Shown here: positions 19,401 through 27,127 of the stretch, one piece after another | Layout of the letters: each line of letters opens with the position of its first letter | Position numbering within the stretch: position 1 is the stretch's first letter | NCBI GenBank assembly: GCA_036562565.1 | Contig: DATCJY010000018.1 | Location: 1-64,000, forward strand | Source: DATCJY01 sp036562565 | GTDB lineage: Bacteria; Bacteroidota; Bacteroidia; Flavobacteriales_D; Sanyastnellaceae | DNA: 64,000 bases | Direction: 5' to 3' | The notes under the pieces: generated by a model | Seen by the model: the letters and a program-made list of their open reading frames with translations, nothing else | Told to the model about the DNA's origin: nothing | The model's database searches: none | Program-made: the position numbers and the translations under genes

Positions 19401-22051
19401 GTGACGTTGGAAGTATTGTCGAATACATGGCTGTGCAGCGTATCGGCTATAGTAGAAGTTTCGCCATCGCCATAATTCCATGAATAATAATCTGCTCGAA
19501 TGGACAGGTTATTGAAGTTGACTTCCAATGGAGCACAGCCTGAAATCACATCGGTATCAAATTGTGCCACGGGCATTGGATATACTGTAACCGTAGCAAA
19601 AGCAGTGTCCCTACAACCAAATGGAGAAACCCCAATGAGCCGCACAGTGTAATCTTCCGGTTCACCACTCAAGTTGGTATATGTATGCGATGGAATGGCA
19701 CTGGTAGAAGTCAATCCATCTCCAAAATCCCAATTGAAAGTTTGCACACCGGCTACAAACGGCATATTGACCGTAAGCGGAGAACAACCTGCCGCATCGT
19801 TGATGGTAAAATCAAATTCAGCTATTGGATATACCACAATGTTATGAGTAACCGTATCGTGGCAACCGTTGGAGTTATATGCATACAAGGTCACATTATA
19901 AGTCTGCAAGCTACCTGTATTGTTGATATACAAGTGCGATGCGTTTGTGGTAGTGGCCGTATTGCCATCACCAAAATCCCATGAATACGATGCCGCATTG
20001 ATCGAACTGTTTGTAAAAACAGCTGTAAAAGGGCTACATCCCGGAGGGTTGCCGTTGTGCGTAAATGCGGCATGTGCTCCCGGGTGCACTGTGATATAAA
20101 CGGTATCTCTATCCACGCATCCCATAGCATTGGTAGCGATGAGTATCACGGAATAAACCGTATCCTGCAAGGTGGTGTTGAGGAAGGTATGCACGAGCGT
20201 ATCACTAGTTGCCATGGCGCCATCGCTCGTCACCCACATATAGGATTCTGCCTCTAGGCTATTGTTATCAAACTGCACAGTAAGCGGAGAACAACCGGAT
20301 GTGAGCTGCGGGACAATATTGGCCACAGGACGATTGGTCACACTCACCGTTTGACTGACTTCGGCACTACAATGAGCAGTACTGATTTGCAACGTCACAT
20401 CGTAGTCTCCTCCATCGGTATAGAAGTGTACAGGATGTTGTTCACTTGAAAAGAAACCGTCACCAAAATTCCACAACCATGATGAGATGGTTTCACTTCC
20501 ATAGACCGTACTTACATCACTGAACTGAGCAGAATCCCCTTGGCACAAGTTCTGCACAATGAAGTTGGCTTGTGGCGATTCATACACGTTCACTATTTCC
20601 ATAGTCGTTGTGGAGCAACCATAGCTGTTGCTCACTCTTAACATGGTGACATAAGTACCGGGTGATGAATATTCTATAGGAGGAGGTGTTATTCCCTCAA
20701 AAGTACCGGGCGCCACATCAAAAGTCCAAGCCCAGAGATTACCACCACTGCTGTTTTGCGAGTAGTTTACAGTCATTGAATCACACCCCCATGAGATATC
20801 CGGGATGATATCGGCCGTTGGTGCGGGCAAGACGACCACATCAACATAAGCCGTATCAGAACATCCCGGTGTAGCACCAAGAATGGTTACCGCATTCCGA
20901 ACACGATACGTACCGGGTGTATTGTATACATAGGTAATATTACCTGAACCGGTATTGAACCATCCCTGACCGTTATCAAGATTCCATCTCCAGCTGTTTG
21001 CACCACCTGTTGCATGCTGATAGAAAGTAATAGGTTGACCAAGACAAACCGTATCCGCAGAAGCCGAAATACCTGCAGTAGGTGGCGGAACGATTTGAAT
21101 GGTAATACTTGCAGGAGCCACACCACAATAGTTACTATCCAACAATTGAACGGTATAAGTTCCAATACCCGGATAGTGCATTGTTCTTGGCTGTGATGGT
21201 GGCCATGGAGTCCAGTCAATGATACTGTCATGACCAAGGTTCCAATAATCACCAAAATTCCAGTACTCATATCGCTGATAGATATTTCCCTGGAAAAGAC
21301 AGTTGCGATAAGTGGTATTGGTAAACGTTACAATCGTATCAGGGTAACACAAGAGCGTTGCTGAAGCTGAAATACTCGGATCATCCAGGTCCCAAATACG
21401 AATTGGATTGAACGTTGCGGTGGAGTGACCTCCCTGTACACGGTTACAATAGTTCTCTGCGGTAAGCGTGACAACCGTTTCGCAGGTCACAGTTCCTACT
21501 TCATAAGTATGTTGTATAGTTTGTTGCCAGTTGGTATGGTCAAATGTCAAAACAGGTGAACCATCACCAAAGTCCCAAGTAAATATGGAAGTCTCCGAGA
21601 CGTTGGTGGATGAGTTGATGAATTCCATCATCTGCGGAGCACACGCTTGTGTCAAGCCCCCAACCGGAATCTGGATAGAAGCACTTGTTGCTTCTTCCAT
21701 CACCACTACTCCACTTACCACACATCCCGTTTCAATTTCTGTAATGGTGACAATGAACGTATCAACGGTAGCAGCATAAGTGTGCGTTTGAAAATCCGGA
21801 GGACTCCATGAAGAACCTGTCGTAGGAGCCGAACCATCGCCCCAATCAATGCTGAAAGCCCCCCAAGTATTGGGACTCGCTAGATTGAAGGTAAAGTTAC
21901 CGCCACTGCAAGAGTACCAATACGGATTCGTTGACGGCTGACCGTAAAAATCATAGACCCTTGGACAAGTCCCTTGAGCAGAAGCTGATGCCCACATCAG
22001 CATGCTGACTAGTACGGGTATAAGTATTCGGATAGTAATTTTCAGCTTCAT
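16496..22051 (-). CDS. Giant PKD-repeat adhesin with T9SS type B sorting domain (SprB-like)
   Basis: An 1851-residue secreted protein. A signal peptide (ITIRILIPVLVSMLMWASASAQ) is followed by about 20 PKD/Ig-like domains of 80-90 residues, each with a W-[ND]-[FY]-G-[DN]-G core and a C-x-D-T or similar closing Cys. From the middle on, two domain types alternate: WNYGDG with a D-x-LH-x-HVF strand, and WNFGNG/FGDG with an NPT/HP strand, giving a period of about 170 residues. Residues about 1750-1851 contain NAFTPS, LLIFNKWGELLFES and GWNGYYRG, the type B T9SS C-terminal domain. Comparable proteins (SprB) are mobile gliding adhesins; that role is inferred here. The PorP/SprF partner follows at 16419. 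Confidence 0.93.
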   Translation of the reverse strand: MKLKITIRILIPVLVSMLMWASASAQGTCPRVYDFYGQPSTNPYWYSCSGGNFTFNLASPNTWGAFSIDWGDGSAPTTGSSWSPPDFQTHTYAATVDTFIVTITEIETGCVVSGVVVMEEATSASIQIPVGGLTQACAPQMMEFINSSTNVSETSIFTWDFGDGSPVLTFDHTNWQQTIQHTYEVGTVTCETVVTLTAENYCNRVQGGHSTATFNPIRIWDLDDPSISASATLLCYPDTIVTFTNTTYRNCLFQGNIYQRYEYWNFGDYWNLGHDSIIDWTPWPPSQPRTMHYPGIGTYTVQLLDSNYCGVAPASITIQIVPPPTAGISASADTVCLGQPITFYQHATGGANSWRWNLDNGQGWFNTGSGNITYVYNTPGTYRVRNAVTILGATPGCSDTAYVDVVVLPAPTADIIPDISWGCDSMTVNYSQNSSGGNLWAWTFDVAPGTFEGITPPPIEYSSPGTYVTMLRVSNSYGCSTTTMEIVNVYESPQANFIVQNLCQGDSAQFSDVSTVYGSETISSWLWNFGDGFFSSEQHPVHFYTDGGDYDVTLQISTAHCSAEVSQTVSVTNRPVANIVPQLTSGCSPLTVQFDNNSLEAESYMWVTSDGAMATSDTLVHTFLNTTLQDTVYSVILIATNAMGCVDRDTVYITVHPGAHAAFTHNGNPPGCSPFTAVFTNSSINAASYSWDFGDGNTATTTNASHLYINNTGSLQTYNVTLYAYNSNGCHDTVTHNIVVYPIAEFDFTINDAAGCSPLTVNMPFVAGVQTFNWDFGDGLTSTSAIPSHTYTNLSGEPEDYTVRLIGVSPFGCRDTAFATVTVYPMPVAQFDTDVISGCAPLEVNFNNLSIRADYYSWNYGDGETSTIADTLHSHVFDNTSNVTITRQITLLATTEEGCASQYNATIQIFPEVMADFAEPGEFCSPVTVSFSNTSLNASSYQWNFGNGLQSVVPNPTSNFTNNSGEPIDFTIQLYASSPYGCVDTVSKTLHVLPTPIAEFVPNTMAGCSPLSVDFLNTSVNADNVSWNYGDGQTSDEADSLHTHVFYNNGLTAVDFNVVMVTTSDEGCSSQHSVTIQVYPAVVADFNEPEEHCSPATITFVNNSINGNGYNWDFGNGTQSAMHNPTAYFANDSDTTQVFNVQLYVSSPYGCSATVEHELIIHPLPVVSFTMSETAACLPAPVEFVNNTVNGAIYHWDYGDGTTSDSSAVQHVHHFQEPVGALSEYTIVLTATSDFGCTASSSAVFDIYPAVIAKFQVDTIGCSPFNATFLNQSVDAINYQWIFGDGQVSSLQHPNHLYTTGLLNDTIYAVELIAMNAYGCADTARKNIHVMHTPFASAQLLSAEGCFPTVATFLNNSIGADYYLWNYGTGQNSSVADSIHQFSYHNYTQELVTYPIVLHAYTDYGCHSSYELSIQVAPQMEASFLSISQGCSPLSVYFDNTSQGGISYQWNFGDGDFSTEFEPQHTFFNWGNTDTSYVVTLVVADNYGCSDTVSTLISVYPIPIAGFSATPLVQTWPDATIELENLTIGGALITSWNMDDGTVLHDAHPGSYTYSQWGEYDIQLHVTNGSCSDVATLTVQILPPVPVANFIGPASGCVPLQVQFTNLSEYAISSHWSFGDGGTANATNPVYTYWQPGTYTVTLTIEGPGGTTDQMVQEMIINVYPRAHAAFTVTPTEVSVPGEPVYCINMSVNANSYQWNFGDGSVSHAEDPVYYYQDEGVYSIQLIANNQFNCPDTMMLADVVKASAVGMIEFPNAFTPSASSSPMGYYDPMSFDNDVFFPIHKGVKDYQLLIFNKWGELLFESNDVYRGWNGYYRGQLAKQDVYVWKVRATFVDGQRIEKAGDVTLIIK

Positions 22052-22315
22052 ATCCGATTTGTACGAAGTACTTACTAAAAGGTGTCATTTTTTAAAGGAT
22101 TTTAGATAAGGCTTATTCCCCTAAGGACTAATCAATTGTAGTGACTGACGAATCCGGCTGTTTACATCGCTCAAAGGAGCATTACCCTCTACGAGTGCAA
22201 CCACTTTTTATGAATTCCAAAGACGTTTTTAATAAGTCAAGAAATACCACATTCACGGGAGTCCGATTCCGAAAGTTTTTTGCTTCGTTTGTAAGGCAAC
22301 AAAACGATTCACGCC

Positions 22316-22618
22316 ATGAAAGAAATACTTTCCACCAACGCAGAAGGCTGCCTCGCAATGGCCAATGATGGACAACTGCACCTTTCCTTCGGACAATTGT
22401 ATTTTCTCTTCACGCGTTAAGAATTGGTGGGCTTCATCCGCTTTCTCACCCATATGAAACAACAGATGCTCACCACCCACGGCTTCAATAAAATCTTCTT
22501 TGAAACAGGCATTTGCAATGTGCGCATTGCACTCAATGAAAAAGAAGTTGACTCCCTCATCGATCTCATGAACGAAGCAGAACTTTCATTGAGCTTGAAA
22601 GAGCTGCTAGCATCGTAA
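22316..22618 (+). pseudogene. Small Bacteroidota-type gene interrupted by an in-frame TAA
   Basis: From ATG 22316 the frame encodes 34 residues ending LHLSFGQLYFLFTR, meets TAA at 22418-22420, and continues in the same frame for 65 residues (ELVGFIRFLTHMKQQ...) to a TAA at 22616. The parts read as one roughly 100-residue cytoplasmic protein of the small Bacteroidota families with a C-x(n)-HLSFG-x-F-x-FT-xEEL core; the stop falls where that pattern usually has Glu, Gln or Lys. One base change (TAA from GAA, CAA or AAA) would restore it. It is either a recent nonsense mutation or a sequencing error. A 54-residue remnant could restart at ATG 22454. Family assignment is tentative. Confidence 0.55.
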
Positions 22619-22702
22619 AGTGTGGCTTCATTCTACCTGATAAAAATCCCTCAGCCACTGCCCGACTGAATACACTAATTTTCGCCCATTAAGTTTTATG
22701 CT

Positions 22703-23482
22703 ATGAGCGAAACACTTCAAATAGACCAACAAGGTGCAGTGGTGGTGATTCAACTCAACCGCCCTGCAGTATTCAATAGTTTCAATCGCGAGATGGCACT
22801 GGCGCTGCAATCCAAATTGGATGAGTATGCAAGTGATGATTCCGTTCGCGCGATTGTATTGACAGGCCAAGGCAAAGCCTTTTGTGCCGGACAAGACTTG
22901 TCGGAAGTAGTGGCGGAAAATGGTCCTAACATGCAAACCATTTTATCAGAACACTACAACCCCATCATTGAGCGCATTCGCAAAATTCACAAGCCCATCA
23001 TAGCAGCTGTGAATGGCGTGGCGGCAGGTGCCGGTGCCAACATTGCATTGGCTTGTGACATCGTTCTTGCCTCGGAGCAAGCATCATTCATTCAAGCGTT
23101 TTCCAAGATTGGATTGATACCGGACAGCGCAGGCACCTTCTTCCTACCTCGACTCATCGGTTTTCAAAAAGCCTCTGCATTGGCCATGACGGGCGAAAAA
23201 GTAACTGCGGCCGATGCGGAAAGAATGGGAATGATTTACAAAGTGCTTCCTCAAGATACCTTCATGGAAGAAGTGATGAAGCTGGCCAGTGAGATATCGC
23301 AGATGCCAACATACGCACTTGGACTCATCAAGGAAACGATGAATGCATCCATGACCAACGACCTCCATGCACAGCTCAAGCTCGAAGAAGTCAATCAAAT
23401 CAAAGCCGGCAACTCAGAAGATTTCAAAGAAGGTGTAGCAGCATTTTTGGAGAAGAGAAAACCGGTTTTCAAAGGCAAATAA
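22703..23482 (+). CDS. Enoyl-CoA hydratase/isomerase, PaaG-like
   Basis: A 259-residue crotonase-fold enzyme acting on acyl-CoA thioesters in the cytoplasm. KAFCAGQDLSE and GAGANIALACDI form the two oxyanion-hole regions; FSKIGLIPDSAGTFFLPRLIG carries the acidic residue (Asp of PDS) typical of PaaG-type isomerases that convert ring-epoxide phenylacetyl-CoA to the oxepin, or isomerise enoyl-CoA double bonds, rather than the Glu pair of simple hydratases. No other phenylacetate genes are in the window, so it may serve beta-oxidation of unsaturated chains. It starts a close-packed set with the DUF551 gene (3 bases downstream). Confidence 0.85.
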   Translation: MSETLQIDQQGAVVVIQLNRPAVFNSFNREMALALQSKLDEYASDDSVRAIVLTGQGKAFCAGQDLSEVVAENGPNMQTILSEHYNPIIERIRKIHKPIIAAVNGVAAGAGANIALACDIVLASEQASFIQAFSKIGLIPDSAGTFFLPRLIGFQKASALAMTGEKVTAADAERMGMIYKVLPQDTFMEEVMKLASEISQMPTYALGLIKETMNASMTNDLHAQLKLEEVNQIKAGNSEDFKEGVAAFLEKRKPVFKGK

Positions 23483-23485
23483 ATT

Positions 23486-23755
23486 ATGAGTTGGAAAAGC
23501 ACCAAAGAAAGCTTGCCTGAAGACGGACAGCGCGTACTGGGTTATATCCCCAACAACAAAGTTTTTCTTCCCGGCAAATCCGGAGAGTTTGAAATGCGTG
23601 AAGTAGTCATCCTTCACTTCTGCAAAGACTTCTATACTCAAGGAACCGAGAAATATGAAAAATACGGGCCACACTTTTGGCAAGGCGAAGGCAATAGCAA
23701 TCACTTCTTTCATGATGTGACCCATTGGATGGAAATCCCAAGCAAACCGGAATAA
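23486..23755 (+). CDS. DUF551-like small protein
   Basis: An 89-residue protein with the DUF551 layout: an N-terminal W-x-S-x-x-x-LPEDGQRVLGY segment and a closing VTHWMEIPSKPE, with a variable middle. No signal or membrane segment. DUF551 proteins occur in phages and bacteria and have no established function. It begins 3 bases after the enoyl-CoA hydratase stop and is probably co-transcribed, which by itself says little about role. Confidence 0.75.
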   Translation: MSWKSTKESLPEDGQRVLGYIPNNKVFLPGKSGEFEMREVVILHFCKDFYTQGTEKYEKYGPHFWQGEGNSNHFFHDVTHWMEIPSKPE

Positions 23756-23819
23756 TTCTCCATGTAGGATGAAGCAATTGATTTTTCTTTGTTTAGAAAA
23801 TTGAATCTTTTGAATAACT

Positions 23820-24257
23820 ATGTCCACACTTCTAGTTGAGCACGAATATTGGGCCAGCATACAGATAGCGGATATGCTGTTGGGAATGGACATCATACCC
23901 GAAAGGCCCAAACGCATTTTTGACCACATCATCGGTGCGCAAAACACTTGGCTTGCACGCATCCACCATAAGGAGCCAACTCTGGAGATATGGCCGGTGC
24001 TCTTGCCCAACGACTGGAAGAAACTGCTAACTGATCACAAAGAACAATTGCTTGCAATTGCTTCGTCCGAAGAAGAGATGAATCGCGTTATCACTTACCG
24101 CAATTCATCCGGAAAAGAATTTACCAATCGCGTAGGCGATTTGATGCTACACCTTGCGCTGCACGCGCAGTACCACCGCGGGCAAGTGATTGCCTATGCG
24201 CGTGAGTCCATCAAGCAACCACCGGTTACAGATTTAATTGCCTACTTAAGACTTTGA
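23820..24257 (+). CDS. DinB/YfiT-like putative metal-dependent hydrolase
   Basis: A 145-residue four-helix-bundle protein of the DinB superfamily. Three histidines that would bind a divalent metal are visible: one in FDHIIGAQNTWL and two in HLALHAQYHRGQV, the usual C-terminal signature. Members include thiol-S-transferases using bacillithiol or mycothiol and many of unknown activity. It lies 64 bases after the DUF551 gene and 4 bases before the FAD oxidase, so it may be co-expressed with both. Reaction unknown. Confidence 0.82.
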   Translation: MSTLLVEHEYWASIQIADMLLGMDIIPERPKRIFDHIIGAQNTWLARIHHKEPTLEIWPVLLPNDWKKLLTDHKEQLLAIASSEEEMNRVITYRNSSGKEFTNRVGDLMLHLALHAQYHRGQVIAYARESIKQPPVTDLIAYLRL

Positions 24258-24261
24258 TGCC

Positions 24262-25677
24262 ATGGAGCACACCTATCACAAAATCACATCTGAAGACATA
24301 AAGTTCTTCCAGTCCATCACCGATGCCCAAGCGGTGCTCGTAGATGATGAATCGCGCACAAGCTATGGCAAGGACGAAACAGAAGACCTCTGCTTTCCTC
24401 CTGAAGTGGTTGTAAAACCAAAAAACACCGAAGAAGTATCGGTAATTCTTCGCTATTGCAACGAGCAACACATACCGGTAACGCCAATAGGAGGCCGCAC
24501 CGGTTTGAGCGGTGGAGCTCTTAGCGTACATGGCGGTGTAGGGCTCAGCATGGAGCGCATGAATAAAATTTTATTCATCGATGAAAAGAACTTGCAGGTA
24601 ACCGTTGAGCCCGGTGTTATCACGCAAGTGTTACAGGAAGAAGTGGCCAAGCAAGGTCTTTATTATGCACCGGACCCCAGCAGTCGCGGTTCCTGTTTCA
24701 TTGGCGGCAACCTTGCCGAAAATGCAGGAGGCCCAAGAGCTGTGAAGTATGGTGTTACAAAAGACTTCGTTCTCAATTTAGAAGTGGTTCTGGCCAATGG
24801 AGAAGTCATATGGACAGGTGCCAATACCTTGAAGAATGCTACTGGCTATAACCTCACCCAACTCATTGTAGGCAGTGAAGGTACACTGGGTGTGATTACA
24901 AAAGCGGTTTTGAAACTAGTACCGCTGCCCAAGTTCAACCTGCTCATGCTCATCCCATTCTACTCGGCCGAAAAAGCATGCGAAGCCGTGAGTGCCATCT
25001 TCCGCGCAGGCATTACTCCCAGCGCATTGGAGTTTATGGAACGCGATGCGATTGATTGGACATTGCGGTTTGTAGATGATGTGAACGTGCCGGTGGAAGA
25101 GTCCATCCAAGCGCATTTGCTGGTTGAAGTGGATGGCAACTACATGGATGCACTCATGAGCGATTGCGAAAAGATATCGGAAGTAGTGGCTCAATATGAA
25201 TGCGGTGAAATCCTATTTGCCGATGACGAAACACAGAAAAACCAGCTTTGGAAACTCAGACGCAAAGTGGCCGAGGCTGTCAAGTCCAATAGCGTTTATA
25301 AAGAAGAAGACACTGTAGTACCGCGCTATGCCTTGCCGCAACTCTTGGCAGGCGTAAAAGCCATTGGCAAGAAGCACGGGTTCAAATCGGTTTGTTATGG
25401 ACATGCCGGTGACGGCAACCTACACATCAACATCATCAAAGGCGATTTGAGTGATGAATTTTGGCAGAATGAATTGCCACTTGCCATCCGCGAGATTTTC
25501 GAGCTATGTGTGCAGCTACAGGGAACCTTGAGCGGTGAACACGGAATCGGTTTGGTGCAAAAGCAATATATGGACATCGCATTTGACAAAAATCAGCTCG
25601 AACTGTTCCGGGCCATCAAGCAAGTTTTCGATCCGAACGGCATTCTGAACCCCGGAAAAGTGCTCAAGACCATCTGA
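24262..25677 (+). CDS. FAD-linked 2-hydroxyacid oxidase (GlcD/D-lactate dehydrogenase family)
   Basis: A 471-residue soluble flavoprotein that oxidises a D-2-hydroxy acid such as glycolate, D-lactate or D-2-hydroxyglutarate to the 2-oxo acid. The PCMH-type FAD domain contains PPEVVVKPKNTEEVS, PIGGRTGLSGGAL, DPSSRGSCFIGGNLAENAGGPR and VVLANGEVIW; the C-terminal FAD-oxidase domain has YGHAGDGNLHIN and SGEHGIG with the substrate-site histidines. There is no iron-sulfur domain and no GlcE/GlcF-like partner nearby, so a stand-alone D-lactate or D-2-hydroxyglutarate dehydrogenase is more likely than glycolate oxidase. Start 4 bases after the DinB stop suggests coupling. Confidence 0.88.
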   Translation: MEHTYHKITSEDIKFFQSITDAQAVLVDDESRTSYGKDETEDLCFPPEVVVKPKNTEEVSVILRYCNEQHIPVTPIGGRTGLSGGALSVHGGVGLSMERMNKILFIDEKNLQVTVEPGVITQVLQEEVAKQGLYYAPDPSSRGSCFIGGNLAENAGGPRAVKYGVTKDFVLNLEVVLANGEVIWTGANTLKNATGYNLTQLIVGSEGTLGVITKAVLKLVPLPKFNLLMLIPFYSAEKACEAVSAIFRAGITPSALEFMERDAIDWTLRFVDDVNVPVEESIQAHLLVEVDGNYMDALMSDCEKISEVVAQYECGEILFADDETQKNQLWKLRRKVAEAVKSNSVYKEEDTVVPRYALPQLLAGVKAIGKKHGFKSVCYGHAGDGNLHINIIKGDLSDEFWQNELPLAIREIFELCVQLQGTLSGEHGIGLVQKQYMDIAFDKNQLELFRAIKQVFDPNGILNPGKVLKTI

Positions 25678-25904
25678 AAAGGCTCCAAAAAGCCTCTCGA
25701 AGAATATGATTTTCGTCAGTTTTTGCGATTTTAAAAACTGACTTATGTCATGCTGGCAATGGAGTGCACTCAAACTGGGCTTCTCTTTCAGGCGGTTAAT
25801 TAGAGTTCAGAAACTCCAGGTTTCTTAAAAAAACTTAACATAGGTCAATTAAAATTGAGAGGTATAAAAAATAGATGAAAGAGAATATCAACCGATTACT
25901 TTAG
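25678..25904. other. Noncoding gap with two hairpins after the FAD oxidase
   Basis: No gene is seen between the oxidase stop and the small-RNA candidate. Two inverted repeats follow the stop: AGGCT/AGCCT (25680-25695) and a perfect 10-bp pair, GTCAGTTTTT (25715-25724) with AAAAACTGAC (25733-25742). The second may act as a weak terminator, although no T run follows. The rest is AT-rich and probably holds the promoter for the downstream RNA. Confidence 0.45.
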
Positions 25905-26026
25905 CAACCGTATTTCTGGTAGCGATACCGAAATATACATTAGAGTTAGTTACACAATTGTGTAACAACGATAGTTTTTAGTTTTTCAGTTTAAACCGAG
26001 AAGCCCTGCAACGCGCGGGGCTTTTT
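25905..26026 (+). ncRNA. Candidate small RNA with three stem-loops and intrinsic terminator
   Basis: About 120 bases without a credible frame fold into three consecutive hairpins. First: GTATTTC (25910-25916) pairs with GAAATAT (25930-25936, one G.T pair), a single bulged T, then GGTA/TACC closed by the GNRA loop GCGA. Second: the perfect palindrome GTTACACAATTGTGTAAC (25949-25966). Third: AAGCCCTGC (26001-26009) with GCGGGGCTTTTT, a terminator. A weak -7-like TACTTTAG (25897-25904) sits just upstream. The ureohydrolase has its own -7-like box after the terminator, so a free RNA is more likely than a leader. No known RNA family recognised; the 5' end is a guess. Confidence 0.5.
26001..26026 (+). 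terminator. Intrinsic terminator of the small-RNA candidate
   Basis: AAGCCCTGC pairs with GCGGGGCTT (one T.G pair) and is followed by five T. It lies 52 bases before the ureohydrolase ATG, with no protein gene immediately upstream on the plus strand, which is why a short noncoding transcript is proposed. Confidence 0.75.
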
Positions 26027-26065
26027 GGTGTAGTGGCGGTATTGCAATTCGCAATTATTTCTTCT

Positions 26066-26073
26066 CACATTTG
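26066..26073 (+). promoter_or_regulatory. -7-like box before the ureohydrolase
   Basis: CACATTTG (one mismatch to TAnnTTTG) is followed by CGCC and the ATG at 26078, the short-leader arrangement repeated in this window. It supports 26078 over an upstream in-frame GTG at 26033. Confidence 0.4.
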
Positions 26074-26077
26074 CGCC

Positions 26078-27127
26078 ATGACGAAAGAGCAAAAAATCGC
26101 AGCATTTAATCCCAATAATGCAGGCCTGAAAGACAGCAATATCTACGGCCTCCCCTTCACTGAAGAAGAAGCAGATATCATCTTAATACCGGTTCCATGG
26201 GAAGTAACCACCAGTTATGGTGGCGGTACCAGCGAAGGTCCGGCACATATCCTTGAAGCGAGCTTTCAAGTTGATTTATATCATCAAGAGTTTCCTGAGC
26301 TCTGGAAGCGCGGTATTGCCATGCTTGATATTCCTGAAGACATGTTGATGCGCAGTGCAGCCCTCAAACAAAAGGCTTCACAAATCATTGACATGTGGGA
26401 AGACGGTGTGGATGTGCCGAACAATGCCGAAGCCCAAGAAATTCTCAAGGAGGTGAATGAGGCATCTGCTGCGATGAACAAATGGGTAGAAGAACAAGCC
26501 TTGCTCTGGATGCAGAAAGGCAAACTCGTTGGTCTTGTTGGTGGCGACCACTCTACTCCACTTGGTTTCTTCAAAGCCCAAGCAGCTCAGCACGGTTCAT
26601 TCGGCATCCTTCACATCGATGCGCATAAAGACTTGCGCATAGCTTATGAAGGATTTGAATACTCGCACGCATCCATTATGTACAATGCGATGAAGATGAA
26701 AGAAATAAGTGCGCTTGTATCCGTTGGTATTCGCGACTTCTGCGAGGAAGAAAAACAAGTGGCAGATACCGATGAGCGCATTCACATACACACCTACGCA
26801 CAACTCAAGCGTGAGCAGTTTGAAGGAAAAACATGGAAACAACAGTGCGAAGCCATCATTGAGCAATTGCCTGAGAAGGTTCATATCAGCTTTGATATCG
26901 ATGGGTTGGATCCTACGCTATGTCCAAACACCGGCACACCTGTTCCGGGCGGTCTCTGGTTCGATGAAGCGACTTACTTACTCTCCATGTTGCACCGGAA
27001 AGGCAAGAAAGTCATCGGTTTTGATTTGGTAGAAGTAGCTCCGGGCAGTGATGATTGGAATGGCAATGTGGGAGCACGTATGTTGTTCCACCTCTGCGGA
27101 GTATTGGCCCAATCAACAAAAGCCTAG
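26078..27127 (+). CDS. Arginase/agmatinase-family ureohydrolase
   Basis: A 349-residue binuclear manganese ureohydrolase that splits a guanidino or formimino group from its substrate. All metal-ligand motifs are present: GGDHS, DAHKDLR, and SFDIDGLDP, plus an acidic E-V-A-P late in the protein. It carries an insertion around residues 80-130 relative to short agmatinases, a form common in Bacteroidota and annotated variously as agmatinase, arginase or formimidoylglutamase. No histidine-degradation or polyamine genes are adjacent, so the substrate is unresolved. Its TAG stop overlaps the GTG of the TauE-like gene by one base, indicating an operon with TauE and MoaD. Confidence 0.85.
   Translation: MTKEQKIAAFNPNNAGLKDSNIYGLPFTEEEADIILIPVPWEVTTSYGGGTSEGPAHILEASFQVDLYHQEFPELWKRGIAMLDIPEDMLMRSAALKQKASQIIDMWEDGVDVPNNAEAQEILKEVNEASAAMNKWVEEQALLWMQKGKLVGLVGGDHSTPLGFFKAQAAQHGSFGILHIDAHKDLRIAYEGFEYSHASIMYNAMKMKEISALVSVGIRDFCEEEKQVADTDERIHIHTYAQLKREQFEGKTWKQQCEAIIEQLPEKVHISFDIDGLDPTLCPNTGTPVPGGLWFDEATYLLSMLHRKGKKVIGFDLVEVAPGSDDWNGNVGARMLFHLCGVLAQSTKA

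Noticed and set aside
22424..22618. Independent 64-residue gene starting at TTG 22424
   Set aside because: It continues the frame of the 22316 gene exactly, two codons after the stop, so a single interrupted gene is simpler.
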